Source: Marinobacter subterrani (GTDB lineage Bacteria > Pseudomonadota > Gammaproteobacteria > Pseudomonadales > Oleiphilaceae). From it: a stretch of 64,000 bases of DNA. A program made the translations under genes and the position numbers. This document shows positions 50,893-60,452 of this stretch, one piece after another; positions within the stretch are counted from its first letter, which is position 1, and every line of letters starts with the position of its first letter. The notes below the pieces were generated by a model, which saw only the letters and a list, made by a program, of their open reading frames with translations, was not told the origin of the DNA and did not search any database. Location: positions 186,001 through 250,000 of the forward strand of contig NZ_LFBU01000001.1 of assembly GCF_001045555.1 (NCBI RefSeq), given 5' to 3'.

Positions 50893-51303
50893 ATGGCACG
50901 GAGGCAATTTCTGGATGGGACGATAAAGGTTACTGGTCTGCGCATAACTCCAGTCACCGCTGGAACAAGTGGTAGAGCTTTCAGGGTCATTGCTTTACCT
51001 GGAAAGGAAATCATCTATTGGTCATTTTTCCGCGTCAAAGTTAATCGGTTCGCTAGAAAACAATCGGAAGAACTGCAAGTGCCAGTTGATTTTGAGCCCA
51101 GCCTTTATGGACAGTCACTGAAGTTTGAATACAGTTATGAGCCTTTTGAATACATTGTAGGCGGAGTATTGTCGATAGGGATGGCTGGGCTTTTACAGTT
51201 GGATATGGATGGGTCGAGTGCACTAGCCGCAGTCTTCTGTGGGCTTGGGATATTTCAATTGGTACAAGCTTACAAGGCGAGGGCAGCTTTCAAAAACCTT
51301 TAA
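50893..51303 (+). CDS. Cassette 19: unknown protein with C-terminal membrane helices
   Basis: 136 residues from MARRQFLDGTIKVTGLRITPVTAGTSGRAF. A beta-rich N-terminal part is followed by two membrane helices (FEYIVGGVLSIGMAGLLQL and ALAAVFCGLGIFQLVQAY). No family recognised. Confidence 0.7.
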   Translation: MARRQFLDGTIKVTGLRITPVTAGTSGRAFRVIALPGKEIIYWSFFRVKVNRFARKQSEELQVPVDFEPSLYGQSLKFEYSYEPFEYIVGGVLSIGMAGLLQLDMDGSSALAAVFCGLGIFQLVQAYKARAAFKNL

Positions 51304-51382
51304 CAAGTGCATTAAGTCTGTTCCGGCCCGACGGGCCTCCACCGGACGCCCTAGTCGGGCGCCGCTTATGCAAGCGTTAGCT
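51298..51382 (+). repeat. attC 19
   Basis: CTTTAAC at 51298-51304 followed by AAGTGCATT; crossover G 51376 (GTTAGCT). Confidence 0.88.
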
Positions 51383-51804
51383 GAGAAGTGCGCTGTTCCT
51401 TTGGGGTGGTTCGGTGCCAGTGGCATTGGCCGCAAACGGGTAGCAAAATCGTCAAGGTCGGTGGTTTGCCAAGGCCGTCGAAATCCGTCGTCAGGTTGGC
51501 AGCTCAGTCGGTCAGCGGTGTTGGTAAAAGCTTGGGTGTTTGCCGTGCGGGGCCGTCCGGCGAAACCTGGTTCCTTGCTTACCTGCTACTCTGAAGTTCA
51601 GGTTCGTTCACCGCATCATCGGCGGTGGTTTTAATCAAGGTGCACTGGGCAGAGCTTGTGCCCCAAAGAAACGGAGCAGGCTGTCATGCTGGTTGCCAAA
51701 GATCGGGTTTCATTCCGGTTCGGTTGTTCGCAGCTAACAAAGCCATCAAATTCGCTCCCTACGGTCGCCGGACGCCCTTGTCAGGGCGCCGTTTATGGCC
51801 GGCG
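51377..51804 (+). other. Cassette 20: gene-less cassette, exact copy of cassette 3
   Basis: 428 bp, the same sequence as 38802-39229 including the attC. No gene recognised. Because the neighbours on both sides differ, this is a duplicated cassette and not a duplicated array segment. Confidence 0.78.
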
Positions 51805-51810
51805 TTAAAA
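51732..51810 (+). repeat. attC 20
   Basis: AGCTAAC at 51732-51738; crossover G 51804 (GTTAAAA). Same as attC 3 up to the crossover. Confidence 0.88.
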
Positions 51811-51826
51811 AGTCACCAATCATCCT

Positions 51827-52084
51827 ATGAAAGAGCATGTAATCGAATCTGTCGCAGAAATTCTCCAGCAGTGGAATCCGCTAGGAGAAAGCGCGTCATC
51901 AATGAGCGACCTCGAGGGTTACAGGTACGAGGCTATGGACATCATCTCCACGGCCTCAATAGCCAAGAAACCCGTACGGGACGCAGTTGCTCTCGTTTTG
52001 ACCCAAGCATTCAAAGTTGAGCTGGATTCAGAAGCACTCACCCGCTTCAGTGAGCGTATTGAAAGAGCTATAGCTGAGGATTAG
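51827..52084 (+). CDS. Cassette 21, gene 1: small unknown protein
   Basis: 85 residues (MKEHVIESVAEILQQWNPLGESASSMSDLEGYRYEAMDIISTASI...). The 'ILxxWNPLG ... YxYEAMDI' pattern resembles DUF1871-type proteins, weakly. First of two genes in one cassette. Confidence 0.6.
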   Translation: MKEHVIESVAEILQQWNPLGESASSMSDLEGYRYEAMDIISTASIAKKPVRDAVALVLTQAFKVELDSEALTRFSERIERAIAED

Positions 52085-52133
52085 TTCCTTTCCTAAACTG
52101 GACGCTGGGAATTAGCATAAGTGGGGTGACACC

Positions 52134-52364
52134 GTGGAGATCGATGAGAACAAAATCGACGAGACTGTTTTGGCTCTGCTCTACCTGACGTTGCATGATG
52201 GTGCTCGTGCATGGAAGTCTTTTGATTGGGATTCGATGAATAGGCTTCACGAAAAAGGATTTATTACTGATCCCGTCAACCAAGCGAAGTCAGTCGGTTT
52301 GACGGAGGGCGGACTTCAGGCATCAGAGCGACTGTTCAAACAGCTTTTTTCCAAGAATCAGTAA
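52134..52364 (+). CDS. Cassette 21, gene 2: DUF6429-like protein
   Basis: 76 residues with GTG start after GGGGTGA. MEIDENKIDETVLALLYLTLHDGARAWKSFDWDSMNRLHEKGFITDPVNQAKSVGLTEGG matches the compact DUF6429 pattern. Found as a stand-alone gene in many genomes; function unknown. No attC separates it from gene 1, 49 bp upstream. Confidence 0.72.
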   Translation: MEIDENKIDETVLALLYLTLHDGARAWKSFDWDSMNRLHEKGFITDPVNQAKSVGLTEGGLQASERLFKQLFSKNQ

Positions 52365-52381
52365 CATTGGCGGGAGTGCTG

Positions 52382-52495
52382 TTTTAACAAATTGTTCCAG
52401 TTTGTTCCGGGCCTACGGCCCTCCACCGGACGCCCTTTTCTCCGCTTCGCTGCAAAAAGGTCGCCGCTGAACAAAAGCGTTAAAGGCCTGGCTCA
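52382..52495 (+). repeat. attC 21
   Basis: TTTTAAC at 52382-52388; crossover G 52489 (GTTAAAG). One of the longer sites, about 114 bp. Confidence 0.85.
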
Positions 52496-52639
52496 GGTGT
52501 TCTTTGGTTGGGTGTTTGGCTGCGGCTTGGCAGGTTGCGTAAACCGCTGAAGGTTGCCACCCATTCCACGTGAAGCCTGCCACCCGGACCGGAGCAAGGC
52601 TGCCACCCATCGGAGCGTAGCGACGCGGGGTTTCTCTTC

Positions 52640-53395
52640 TTACTCCGAAGTCTCGGTGGTCGTCAACTTTGCCTGTTGTTTTCGCATGGACTCGCCCCGC
52701 AGATTGATCTTGTAGGCGTTGTGAACGAGCCGGTCCAGAATGGCGTCTGCCAGAGTGGCGTCACCGATTACGCCATGCCATTCCTCGATGGGTAATTGGC
52801 TAGTGGCGATGGTGGAGCGCCGGCCATGTCGGTCTTCCAGCACCTCCAGCAAGTCTCTCCGGTTCTCCGCGCTCAGTTTCATCAGCCCCCAGTCATCCAG
52901 GATCAACACGTCGACCTTGGCCAGATTCGTCAGGAGTTTTGAGTATTGGCCGTCGCCCTTGGCAATGGTCAGCTCCCGCATCAGTCGGGTCAGGCGCACG
53001 TACTGTGCGGTGTAGCCTTCCCGGCAGGCCTTGTGTGCCAGGGCGCAGGCCAGCCAGGTTTTGCCAACCCCGGTGGGACCGGTGATGAGCACGTTCAGGT
53101 GCTCTTTTACCCATTGGCAGCCCGCCAGTGATTGCACCAGCCCTTTATCCAGGCCCCGTGAGTGCCGGTAATCGATGTCTTCGAGGATGGCCGTGTGCCG
53201 CAGCCGGGCCCGGCGCAACCGGCTGGTCATGCGCCGGTTATCTCGCTCGGTCATTTCCCGGTCCACGAGTAGCCCGAGGCGCTCCTCGAAGCTCAGATCG
53301 GTGATGTCGGGGGTGGCCGACTGATCCGCCAGGGCGGCAGCCATGCCGGTTAGCTTGAGAGCGTGGAGCTTGTCCAGAGTCGGATGTTTCAACAT
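52640..53395 (-). CDS. istB: IS21 helper ATPase IstB (element 1)
   Basis: 251 residues. Walker A GPTGVGKTWLACALAH, Walker B DVLILDDWGL, and the arginine-rich C-terminus NAYKINLRGESMRKQ are typical of IstB. It acts with IstA as the target-selecting AAA+ partner. Twelve bases after istA. Confidence 0.96.
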   Translation of the reverse strand: MLKHPTLDKLHALKLTGMAAALADQSATPDITDLSFEERLGLLVDREMTERDNRRMTSRLRRARLRHTAILEDIDYRHSRGLDKGLVQSLAGCQWVKEHLNVLITGPTGVGKTWLACALAHKACREGYTAQYVRLTRLMRELTIAKGDGQYSKLLTNLAKVDVLILDDWGLMKLSAENRRDLLEVLEDRHGRRSTIATSQLPIEEWHGVIGDATLADAILDRLVHNAYKINLRGESMRKQQAKLTTTETSE

Positions 53396-53406
53396 GTCAG
53401 GTTCCT

Positions 53407-54957
53407 TCAGTGGTAGTAGGCGGGGCCGCGGATGTTGTCGTGGGTGTCGGGTAAGGCCAGTTCCTGTTGTTCTTCCAAGGGCTGCTGGTCCAGGCGATGT
53501 TTGAGGATGGATTCAATGCTCTTGTAGCGGCAGCTTCCCAGCATCAGGGCGCGCTGGCAGGCGGCCTCCAGCCGCGACTCGCCGTAGCTCTGCCCCAACC
53601 GGAGAATGCCGAGGCACGAACGGTAAGCCTGCTGTGGGTGTTTGCGGGCACCCAGTGCGGTGCGGATAAGCTTCTCCGTCGCCGGTCCGGTCTTGGCTGC
53701 CCAGGCGATCAGCCGTTCCGGCGACCACTCGCCGGCGTGGCGATGGGATTCGGGCATGTGCGCGGCGATGGTGGTGTGCCGTCCCTTCTGGTCGGAGCGC
53801 CGGTGGCTGGCGATCCGGTTGCCCCGGTAAAAGCATTCGATGGTGTTGTGAGTGATGCGAACCTCCACCTCTTTCTTGATCAGGGTGTAGGGCACCGAGT
53901 AGTAATGCCCGTCGATGGCCACGTGGTAGTCGATGTGGACCCGGGCTTTTTTCCACTCCGCGTAGACATACGGCTCTGCGGGCAATGGCTGTAGAACCGG
54001 TTTATCCAGCTGCTCGAAGTGGTCGCGCCGGCAGCCGGGCAACTTGCGGAAGGGGCGGGTGTTCAGCCTCTCCAGCAGCTCACGGATGGTGGCGTTGAGT
54101 TGCCCCAGAGAGAAGTGCTGGTGATGGCGCAACGCCGCCAGGATCCAGCGCTCGACGATCAACACACCCCCTTCCACCTTGGCCTTGTCGCGGGGCTTGC
54201 GGGCACGCGTGGGAACGATGGCGATCCCATAATGGGCAGCCATATCCTGGTAAGTTGGATTGAGGTCCGGTTCGTACCGGTGGGCCTTGGTGACCCCCGA
54301 TTTCAAATTGTCCGGGACCACTAATTCCGGCACTCCGTTCAGGTACTGGAAGGCCCGGGTGTGAGAGCCGATCCAGTCCGGCAATGTCTGGCTCCAGGTG
54401 GCTTCGGCGTAGGTGTAATTGGATGCGCCCATCACCGCGACAAAGACTTGCGCCTCATGGATCTCTCCGGTGGTGCGGTCAATGACGGGCACGGTCTGAC
54501 CAGCGTAGTCCACGAACAGCTTCTCACCGGCCCGATGGTCCTGGCGCATCACCAGGTCCAGCTTGCCCCGCCAGGTCCGGTAGTGCTCGCAGAACCAGCT
54601 GTACTGATAACCGTCCGGGTTGGCTTGCCGGTACTCCTGCCACAGCAGGAACAGGGTGACATTCTTGCCCGTGAGTTCGTCGCGGATGTGTTGCCAGTCG
54701 GGTATGCCTCTGGCCTGTGCCGGGAGATCCGGTGGTGGCGGGAACAGCAGCTGCTCCAGATGGGCCTCGTCCAGATCCGCTGGCAACGGCCAGCTCAGAC
54801 CGGCCTCAACCGTGCGGCGCAGGTATTCGCTCACGGTGGGGCGGCTGACGCCACAGGCCGCCGCAATCTGGCGGTTGCTCAGCCCTCGCTCCCACTTGAG
54901 GCGAAGAACTTCTTTGATCTTACGCATGGATAACCTCTTCGCTGGCATCTGGCCCAT
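53407..54957 (-). CDS. istA: IS21 transposase IstA (element 1)
   Basis: 516 residues; N-terminal HTH (WERGLSNRQIAAACGVSRPTVSEYLRR), then the DDE core with GEKLFVDYAGQTVPVID, LVVPDNLKSGVTK and KVEGGVLIVERWILAAL. Full length and undamaged. Confidence 0.96.
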   Translation of the reverse strand: MGQMPAKRLSMRKIKEVLRLKWERGLSNRQIAAACGVSRPTVSEYLRRTVEAGLSWPLPADLDEAHLEQLLFPPPPDLPAQARGIPDWQHIRDELTGKNVTLFLLWQEYRQANPDGYQYSWFCEHYRTWRGKLDLVMRQDHRAGEKLFVDYAGQTVPVIDRTTGEIHEAQVFVAVMGASNYTYAEATWSQTLPDWIGSHTRAFQYLNGVPELVVPDNLKSGVTKAHRYEPDLNPTYQDMAAHYGIAIVPTRARKPRDKAKVEGGVLIVERWILAALRHHQHFSLGQLNATIRELLERLNTRPFRKLPGCRRDHFEQLDKPVLQPLPAEPYVYAEWKKARVHIDYHVAIDGHYYSVPYTLIKKEVEVRITHNTIECFYRGNRIASHRRSDQKGRHTTIAAHMPESHRHAGEWSPERLIAWAAKTGPATEKLIRTALGARKHPQQAYRSCLGILRLGQSYGESRLEAACQRALMLGSCRYKSIESILKHRLDQQPLEEQQELALPDTHDNIRGPAYYH

Positions 54958-55342
54958 CTCCGGATGAAAAGGGTCAGAGTACCGTTAAGTTATCCCGCGC
55001 CGGACGATTTTGATGGAGCTTCAGGCAGCCTGCCGGGGTGGCAGCTTTGCCGTGGAATCAGTGGCAGCTTTCGCGTGGAATGGGTGGCAGGCTTGGTCTG
55101 GAATCAGTGGCAACCTTGGTCTGGAATACGCAGCAGGTCTTCGGCAGGCAGAAAACAGCCCTCAGTTTGGCAACGGTTTTCGCTGGTAATTTGGTGTTCA
55201 GGTCACGGGGCAATCCGGCGTAATCATCGGGTGTTTTCTGTCTCCGGTGCTCTGGTTCCTAGCGCAATGGGTCAAGTTCCTGCAAGGTATCAGGAGTCGG
55301 CATTCTGTTTTGGGTGCCAAAATAAAGCACCGGGTAACCGGC

Positions 55343-55443
55343 ATTTAACCAGTCGCTGTAGTACGCGGCCGATGGCCGCCGGACGCCCTTTTCATTGCGG
55401 CTTCGCCTCCATTACAAGGTCGCCGCTAAGCTCAGCGTTATAG
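55343..55443 (+). repeat. attC 22
   Basis: ATTTAAC at 55343-55349; crossover G 55437 (GTTATAG). It shares the TTCATTGCGGCTTCGCC arm with attC 10. Confidence 0.86.
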
Positions 55444-55448
55444 GCAAT

Positions 55449-56324
55449 ATGAGTAAGCCACCATATAGAAGCAAAAGTAGAGATAAACCCAGGACGGTGT
55501 ATGGGGTAAGTCCGTTCGCGAAAAAGAAAGGTCCGCCGCCACCAGAGAGTGGCAAGTTGAATTACCATCTTAAAGGCCATCGCTTCTCTGAAATTTTTGA
55601 AGCGTCCGTAGAGGAGAATCGAAGGAAAATCACGTCGGAATTTCATGACGAAGTAAGCAGAGCGCATGAGGTGGCAGACTTAATTTATGAGCTTGCCAGC
55701 CAATATATGTGGCTAGTGAGGTCTCCACTTGCCGCCGACATAAGCCCTGTAAATGACATTTTAATGCCATGTTTTCATAAAACCCAGATTGGGGTTTACT
55801 CGGCCTTGACGATGACTGAAAAAGGGCTCTACGGAGCAGCACGCCCCTTGCTGCGTCACGCTTTTGAATCGTTGATGATTGCAAAATTTTGCTCAGTGAA
55901 TAACGATTCTGAGATTTTTGATAAATGGGTGGACGGACTAGATATTTATTTCACAAACGGGGTTTTGAAGAAGATTAAACACCCTGATAATGATGAGTTT
56001 AAGGTATTCTGGTCGTCACTCTCAAATTATAGTCACTCCTCTATATATGCGATTCAGCCTGATCTCTCAGTTGATGGAGCATCATCTGAAATCGACTTGA
56101 ATTTTGTTTTCATAGGTATGCTTCAGGAGTGTAAATATCACCTTTTGATACGACATTTTGTAACCCCGTCAATGAGGTATTATCAGGCTAGATATAAAGA
56201 CCGAGGTCGTGTGTGCGAAATAAAGGAACGTCTTAAGCAGCTTTTTACTGAGAGCCGTAGATCTATGGCTCCGGGTGCTAAAGCACTCATAAGAGATTAC
56301 CGCGCCGCGTGGTACTCGGATTGA
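55449..56324 (+). CDS. Cassette 23: unknown protein, 291 aa
   Basis: 291 residues. A basic, disordered N-terminus (SKPPYRSKSRDKPRTVYGVSPFAKKKG) precedes a helical domain containing EKGLYGAARPLLRHAFESLMIAKFCSVNNDSEIFDKW. That segment recalls the 'xxxxLLRxxFE' helix of DUF5677-type proteins. AT-rich compared with the rest of the window. The largest cassette gene here; no function assigned. Confidence 0.72.
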   Translation: MSKPPYRSKSRDKPRTVYGVSPFAKKKGPPPPESGKLNYHLKGHRFSEIFEASVEENRRKITSEFHDEVSRAHEVADLIYELASQYMWLVRSPLAADISPVNDILMPCFHKTQIGVYSALTMTEKGLYGAARPLLRHAFESLMIAKFCSVNNDSEIFDKWVDGLDIYFTNGVLKKIKHPDNDEFKVFWSSLSNYSHSSIYAIQPDLSVDGASSEIDLNFVFIGMLQECKYHLLIRHFVTPSMRYYQARYKDRGRVCEIKERLKQLFTESRRSMAPGAKALIRDYRAAWYSD

Positions 56325-56333
56325 TCGAAACAG

Positions 56334-56411
56334 CTATAACAATACGCGGCACTCGGACGCCCTTGTCTGCGCTTAGCTCCGTCAAGGTCGCCGGTGCGCT
56401 CTGCGTTATGT
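56334..56411 (+). repeat. attC 23
   Basis: CTATAAC at 56334-56340; crossover G 56405 (GTTATGT). Nearly the same as attC 7. Confidence 0.87.
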
Positions 56412-56436
56412 GCGTTGAACCTACAGACGAAAATTA

Positions 56437-56667
56437 ATGGATGTGTCTGAGATTAGGGTCGTAATTGCGAGCGATGTCAGTGATCGAGATGGCATAGGTG
56501 TAGAGCTATATCACGGCGATGAGATGCTGATGGAGATCTTTCGTGACGACACAAAGAGAGAACGAGAGGTTACTCTGTACCGTAAAGATCTCCCGCTAAA
56601 CATCGTTGAGTACGGTATACGGTTATTTAAGTCAGAATTACCCTGGGACTACATCGAAGATGAGTAG
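56437..56667 (+). CDS. Cassette 24: small acidic protein, unknown
   Basis: 76 residues (MDVSEIRVVIASDVSDRDGIGVELYHGDEMLMEIFRDD...), beta-strand rich with a helical end. Small proteins of this look are common integron cassette products. No function assigned. Confidence 0.7.
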   Translation: MDVSEIRVVIASDVSDRDGIGVELYHGDEMLMEIFRDDTKREREVTLYRKDLPLNIVEYGIRLFKSELPWDYIEDE

Positions 56668-56705
56668 TCATCACATAACAGTGACTGTGGTGTCAATCAC
56701 ATATA

Positions 56706-57865
<1,160 letters not shown>

Positions 57866-57954
57866 ACAATCCCGGCGACGTCTACTACATTGCGGCTTTG
57901 CCTGCATTTCGTAGCCGCGCATGTTGAGCGGCGTAAGACTGGAAAGAGGACAAC

Positions 57955-58497
57955 ATGAAATTACTAGCCATTTCCGGAAGCGCACGCAAAGCATCCACCA
58001 ATACGGCGTTGCTGAGGGTTATGAAGAGCGTTGCTCCGGATGGTCTCGAGTTATCGGTCTTTAACAGGCTAGATGCACTTCCGGTTTTTTCTCCAGACTC
58101 TGAAGATGAGGCGACACCACTGGCGGTGCGCGAGTTTATGGAAGCGGTTTCCGCTGTGGATGGCATTATCATATCGAGCCCAGAATACGTCCGATCCATA
58201 CCGGGTGGTCTTAAAAATGCAATAGACTGGATGGTTTCTCGTTTCGAAGTTATAGGTAAACCCATAGCTTTAGTCCATGCTTCACACCGAGGTGACGATA
58301 TGCTTGCCTCCCTAAGGCTAGTGCTTTCCACAGTCAGCGATAATTTTCTGGAAGATATTTTTTTGCGTATCCCTTCCCTCGGGAAATCCCCAGAAGAAAT
58401 CGAAGAGTTGGTTTGGGTGCCAGAGTATAAGTCGCAAATTTCGACGTTTCTGAGCGATTTTGTAGCGGCAGTCCAGAATAGTGGCGGGCAAGCCTAA
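57955..58497 (+). CDS. Cassette 25: NADPH-dependent FMN reductase family
   Basis: 180 residues from MKLLAISGSARKASTNTALLRVM, the flavin phosphate-binding loop (GSxRxxSxN). GIIISSPEYVRSIPGGLKNAIDWMVS is the conserved second flavin-binding block. It would reduce FMN or quinone-like substrates using NAD(P)H. GAAAGAGG lies before the ATG. Last clear cassette of the array. Confidence 0.88.
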   Translation: MKLLAISGSARKASTNTALLRVMKSVAPDGLELSVFNRLDALPVFSPDSEDEATPLAVREFMEAVSAVDGIIISSPEYVRSIPGGLKNAIDWMVSRFEVIGKPIALVHASHRGDDMLASLRLVLSTVSDNFLEDIFLRIPSLGKSPEEIEELVWVPEYKSQISTFLSDFVAAVQNSGGQA

Positions 58498-58569
58498 CAA
58501 TCGGTTGCACAGCGACCGATTCTCCGCCGCTTCGAGGCTCCAAACCGGCGTGTGAACCGTGCGTTAAAT
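58492..58569 (+). repeat. attC 25 (last of the array)
   Basis: GCCTAAC at 58492-58498 overlaps the stop; crossover G 58563 (GTTAAAT). Inner arms ATCGGTTGCACAGCGACCGAT are palindromic. Confidence 0.85.
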
Positions 58570-58629
58570 TGCCCGGTTCTGTTTATCTTTCGAGTTCAAA
58601 GATATCTCTTTGCAGAAGATCCCCTATGA

Positions 58630-58691
58630 AACACCACTCGGTGTGTATGGTGTGTAAAAATATTGACTTTCGTGTGTTGTGTGTGTAAGCT
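58630..58691 (+). promoter_or_regulatory. hicA promoter/operator candidate
   Basis: The dyad ACACCACTCGGTGTGT (58630-58645), then repeated GTGTGT tracts, with TTGACT (58663-58668) and a weak TAAGCT -10 17 bases later. HicB-type antitoxins autoregulate through such sites; this is a prediction. Confidence 0.45.
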
Positions 58692-58721
58692 GCCCTTGTC
58701 ATTTTGATTAAGGACCCGCTT

Positions 58722-58901
58722 ATGGATAGTCGGAAACTTGTCAAGATGATCGAAGCAGATGGTTGGCAGCTCATTCGAACGAGGGGGAGCCATCAGCAGT
58801 TCAAGCACCCAGAAAAGCTTGGACTGGTGACGATTCCCCATCCAAAGAAAGATCTTCCAACTGGCACTGTTAAGAGCATCTTGAAGCAAGCCGGGCTTTA
58901 A
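58722..58901 (+). CDS. hicA: HicA toxin
   Basis: 59 residues (MDSRKLVKMIEADGWQLIRTRGSHQQFKHPEKLGLVTIPHPKKDLPTGTVKSILKQAGL). This is the complete HicA double-stranded-RNA-binding-like fold with the catalytic His in RGSHQQF. It cuts mRNA when HicB is lost. AAGGA precedes the ATG. It lies directly after the last attC. Confidence 0.93.
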   Translation: MDSRKLVKMIEADGWQLIRTRGSHQQFKHPEKLGLVTIPHPKKDLPTGTVKSILKQAGL

Positions 58902-58914
58902 AGCCCGGCCGCTT
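58890..58914 (+). terminator. Hairpin at the end of hicA
   Basis: Perfect palindrome GCCGGGCTTTAAAGCCCGGC (58890-58909) followed by CGCTTTT. It starts inside the hicA stop region and should reduce read-through into hicB. Confidence 0.65.
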
Positions 58915-59010
58915 TTCCGAGCCAATTGTGGGGTAAATCCAACAAAGGAGGAAAGCGCGAGGCGATTGAGACACGCGCAACTATAAAGTTCATCAACTGA
59001 ATCCGTTGAA

Positions 59011-59038
59011 TTGACTGTTAAGTTAACCAAAGTAAATT
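59011..59038 (+). promoter_or_regulatory. hicB promoter candidate
   Basis: TTGACT (59011-59016), a 16-base spacer and TAAATT (59033-59038), about 55 bp before the hicB ATG. It would give the antitoxin its own transcript. Confidence 0.5.
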
Positions 59039-59094
59039 GTCATTTAATAAATAGACCTTTAAATGAAATCTAAGTGGAAAGTGGAGGTGGTGAT

Positions 59095-59499
59095 ATGTTC
59101 TATCCCATCCTGATCCAACAAGAAGGGGACAGTGCCTACGGAGTGATTGTGCCGGATCTTCCCGGCTGTCACTCAGCAGGAGATACCTTTAATGAAGCAG
59201 TAGAAAATGCAGCAGAAGCGATCGATTTCCATATGGAGACTATGGCGGAAGAGGGGATAGAGATTCCGACCGCCAGTGATCTAGGAGAGCTAACAGGTAA
59301 TCCGAATTACGCCAACGGCGTTTGGGTAATGGTTCAAGTCGATGTGGTTCGTTATCTTGGTACAGCCCAACGAATCAATATTTCGCTGCCGAACCGCCTG
59401 ATTACTCAGATCGACCGCTTCGTTGACACACATAAGGCCTACAAGGATCGATCGAAGTTTTTAGCAGATGCTGCAATGAAAATTTTGCATCACGTTTAA
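59095..59499 (+). CDS. hicB: HicB antitoxin
   Basis: 134 residues from MFYPILIQQEGDSAYGVIVPDLPGCHSAGDTFNEAVENAAEAIDFHMETMAEEG, the HicB RNase H-like core. The C-terminal INISLPNRLITQIDRFVDTHKAYKDRSKFLADAAMKIL is a ribbon-helix-helix DNA-binding part. GGAGGTGGTG precedes the ATG at 59095. It is 193 bp from hicA, much further than the usual overlap or short gap. Confidence 0.93.
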   Translation: MFYPILIQQEGDSAYGVIVPDLPGCHSAGDTFNEAVENAAEAIDFHMETMAEEGIEIPTASDLGELTGNPNYANGVWVMVQVDVVRYLGTAQRINISLPNRLITQIDRFVDTHKAYKDRSKFLADAAMKILHHV

Positions 59500-59519
59500 T
59501 CTTCTATGGCCTTAGTAGA

Positions 59520-59555
59520 TAAAAAGCCCTGCATTTTGCGGGGCTTTTTATTTTG
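59520..59555 (+). terminator. Terminator after hicB
   Basis: AAAAAGCCCTGC and GCGGGGCTTTTT form a stem over ATTTT, followed by ATTTT. Confidence 0.85.
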
Positions 59556-59682
59556 AACTTGATATCCAATTTAACACATATGAGCCTTCTGCGTATTCCG
59601 GCGAACGTGACCGGTCATTCCGGGGATCGTGACCGATTTTCACACGGCCATCACACTGGAGTGGGTTTTGTACTCTGAGCGG

Positions 59683-60438
59683 TCACGATGGGTCAACCGA
59701 TTCCGGTTTTTGTGCTTTCGCTTTTCGCAATGATTCCCCCTTTAGATTGAGTCGGTGAGCGCCGTGCAGAAGCCGATCCAGGATGGCGTCTGCCAGCGTG
59801 GCGGAGCCGATGTAATCGTGCCAGTGTTCAGTCGGTAACTGGCTGGCAATGAGGGTCGAGCCCCGGCCATGGCGGTCCTCAATCACTTCCATCAGATCCT
59901 GTCGTTGTTGCGCGGTCACCTTTTGCATGCCCCAGTCGTCCAGGATCAGCAGATCGGTTTTAAGCAACTGATTCATTAGTCGGGCATAGCTGCCATCGCC
60001 ATGGGCGATGCGCAGTTGTTCGAACAGGCGCGGTACCCGCAGGTAACGAACCGAGAGGCCCTGCCGGCAGGCCTGGTTACCCAGGGCACACGCCAGCCAG
60101 GTCTTGCCACAACCTGTCGGGCCGGTGATGCACAGGTTCAGGGATTGGCGGATCCAGTCGCAGCTGGCCAGACCCGCCATGCGAGAACGCTCCAGCCCTC
60201 GTGGGTGGCGGTAATCGATGTCTTCGATGCAGGCCGGCACACGTAGACGGGCGGCCCTGAGCAGCCGCTCCAGTCGCCGGCTTTCGCGGTGCAGCACTTC
60301 ACGATCCACCAACAGGGCCAGTCGTTCCTCGAACGCCAGGTCGTGGGTCTCAGGTTGGGATCGTTGTTGTTCCAGCGCATCGCACATGCCCGTCAGTTTG
60401 AGTTGGCGCAGGATGTCGAGGGTGTTTTGAGTCAGCAT
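59683..60438 (-). CDS. istB: IS21 helper ATPase IstB (element 2)
   Basis: 251 residues; Walker A GPTGCGKTWLACALGN, Walker B DLLILDDWGMQK, C-terminal GAHRLNLKGESLRK. Same length as in element 1 but with many substitutions. Confidence 0.95.
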   Translation of the reverse strand: MLTQNTLDILRQLKLTGMCDALEQQRSQPETHDLAFEERLALLVDREVLHRESRRLERLLRAARLRVPACIEDIDYRHPRGLERSRMAGLASCDWIRQSLNLCITGPTGCGKTWLACALGNQACRQGLSVRYLRVPRLFEQLRIAHGDGSYARLMNQLLKTDLLILDDWGMQKVTAQQRQDLMEVIEDRHGRGSTLIASQLPTEHWHDYIGSATLADAILDRLLHGAHRLNLKGESLRKAKAQKPESVDPS

Positions 60439-60452
60439 CAGTCTCTCCGGGA

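Larger units (their letters stand above)
52536..55132 (-). mobile_element. IS21-family element 1, 6-bp target duplication
   Basis: 2597 bp. Ends begin TGCGTA on both sides, with imperfect inverted repeats (TGCGTAAACC... left, TGCGTATTCC... right, both containing AAGGTTGCCAC). Target duplication GCAGGT is at 52530-52535 and 55133-55138. Each end has several spaced copies of a TGCCACxxATTCCA-type motif (left 52554-52610, right 55044-55128), likely transposase sites. Confidence 0.92.
52490..55437 (+). other. Cassette 22: gene-less cassette interrupted by IS21
   Basis: Without the IS (52536-55132) and one copy of the 6-bp duplication, the cassette is about 345 bp and aligns along its length with cassette 10 (43970-44308). 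An in-frame TAA replaces CAA in the only frame of cassette 10, so no gene is claimed. Confidence 0.72.
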
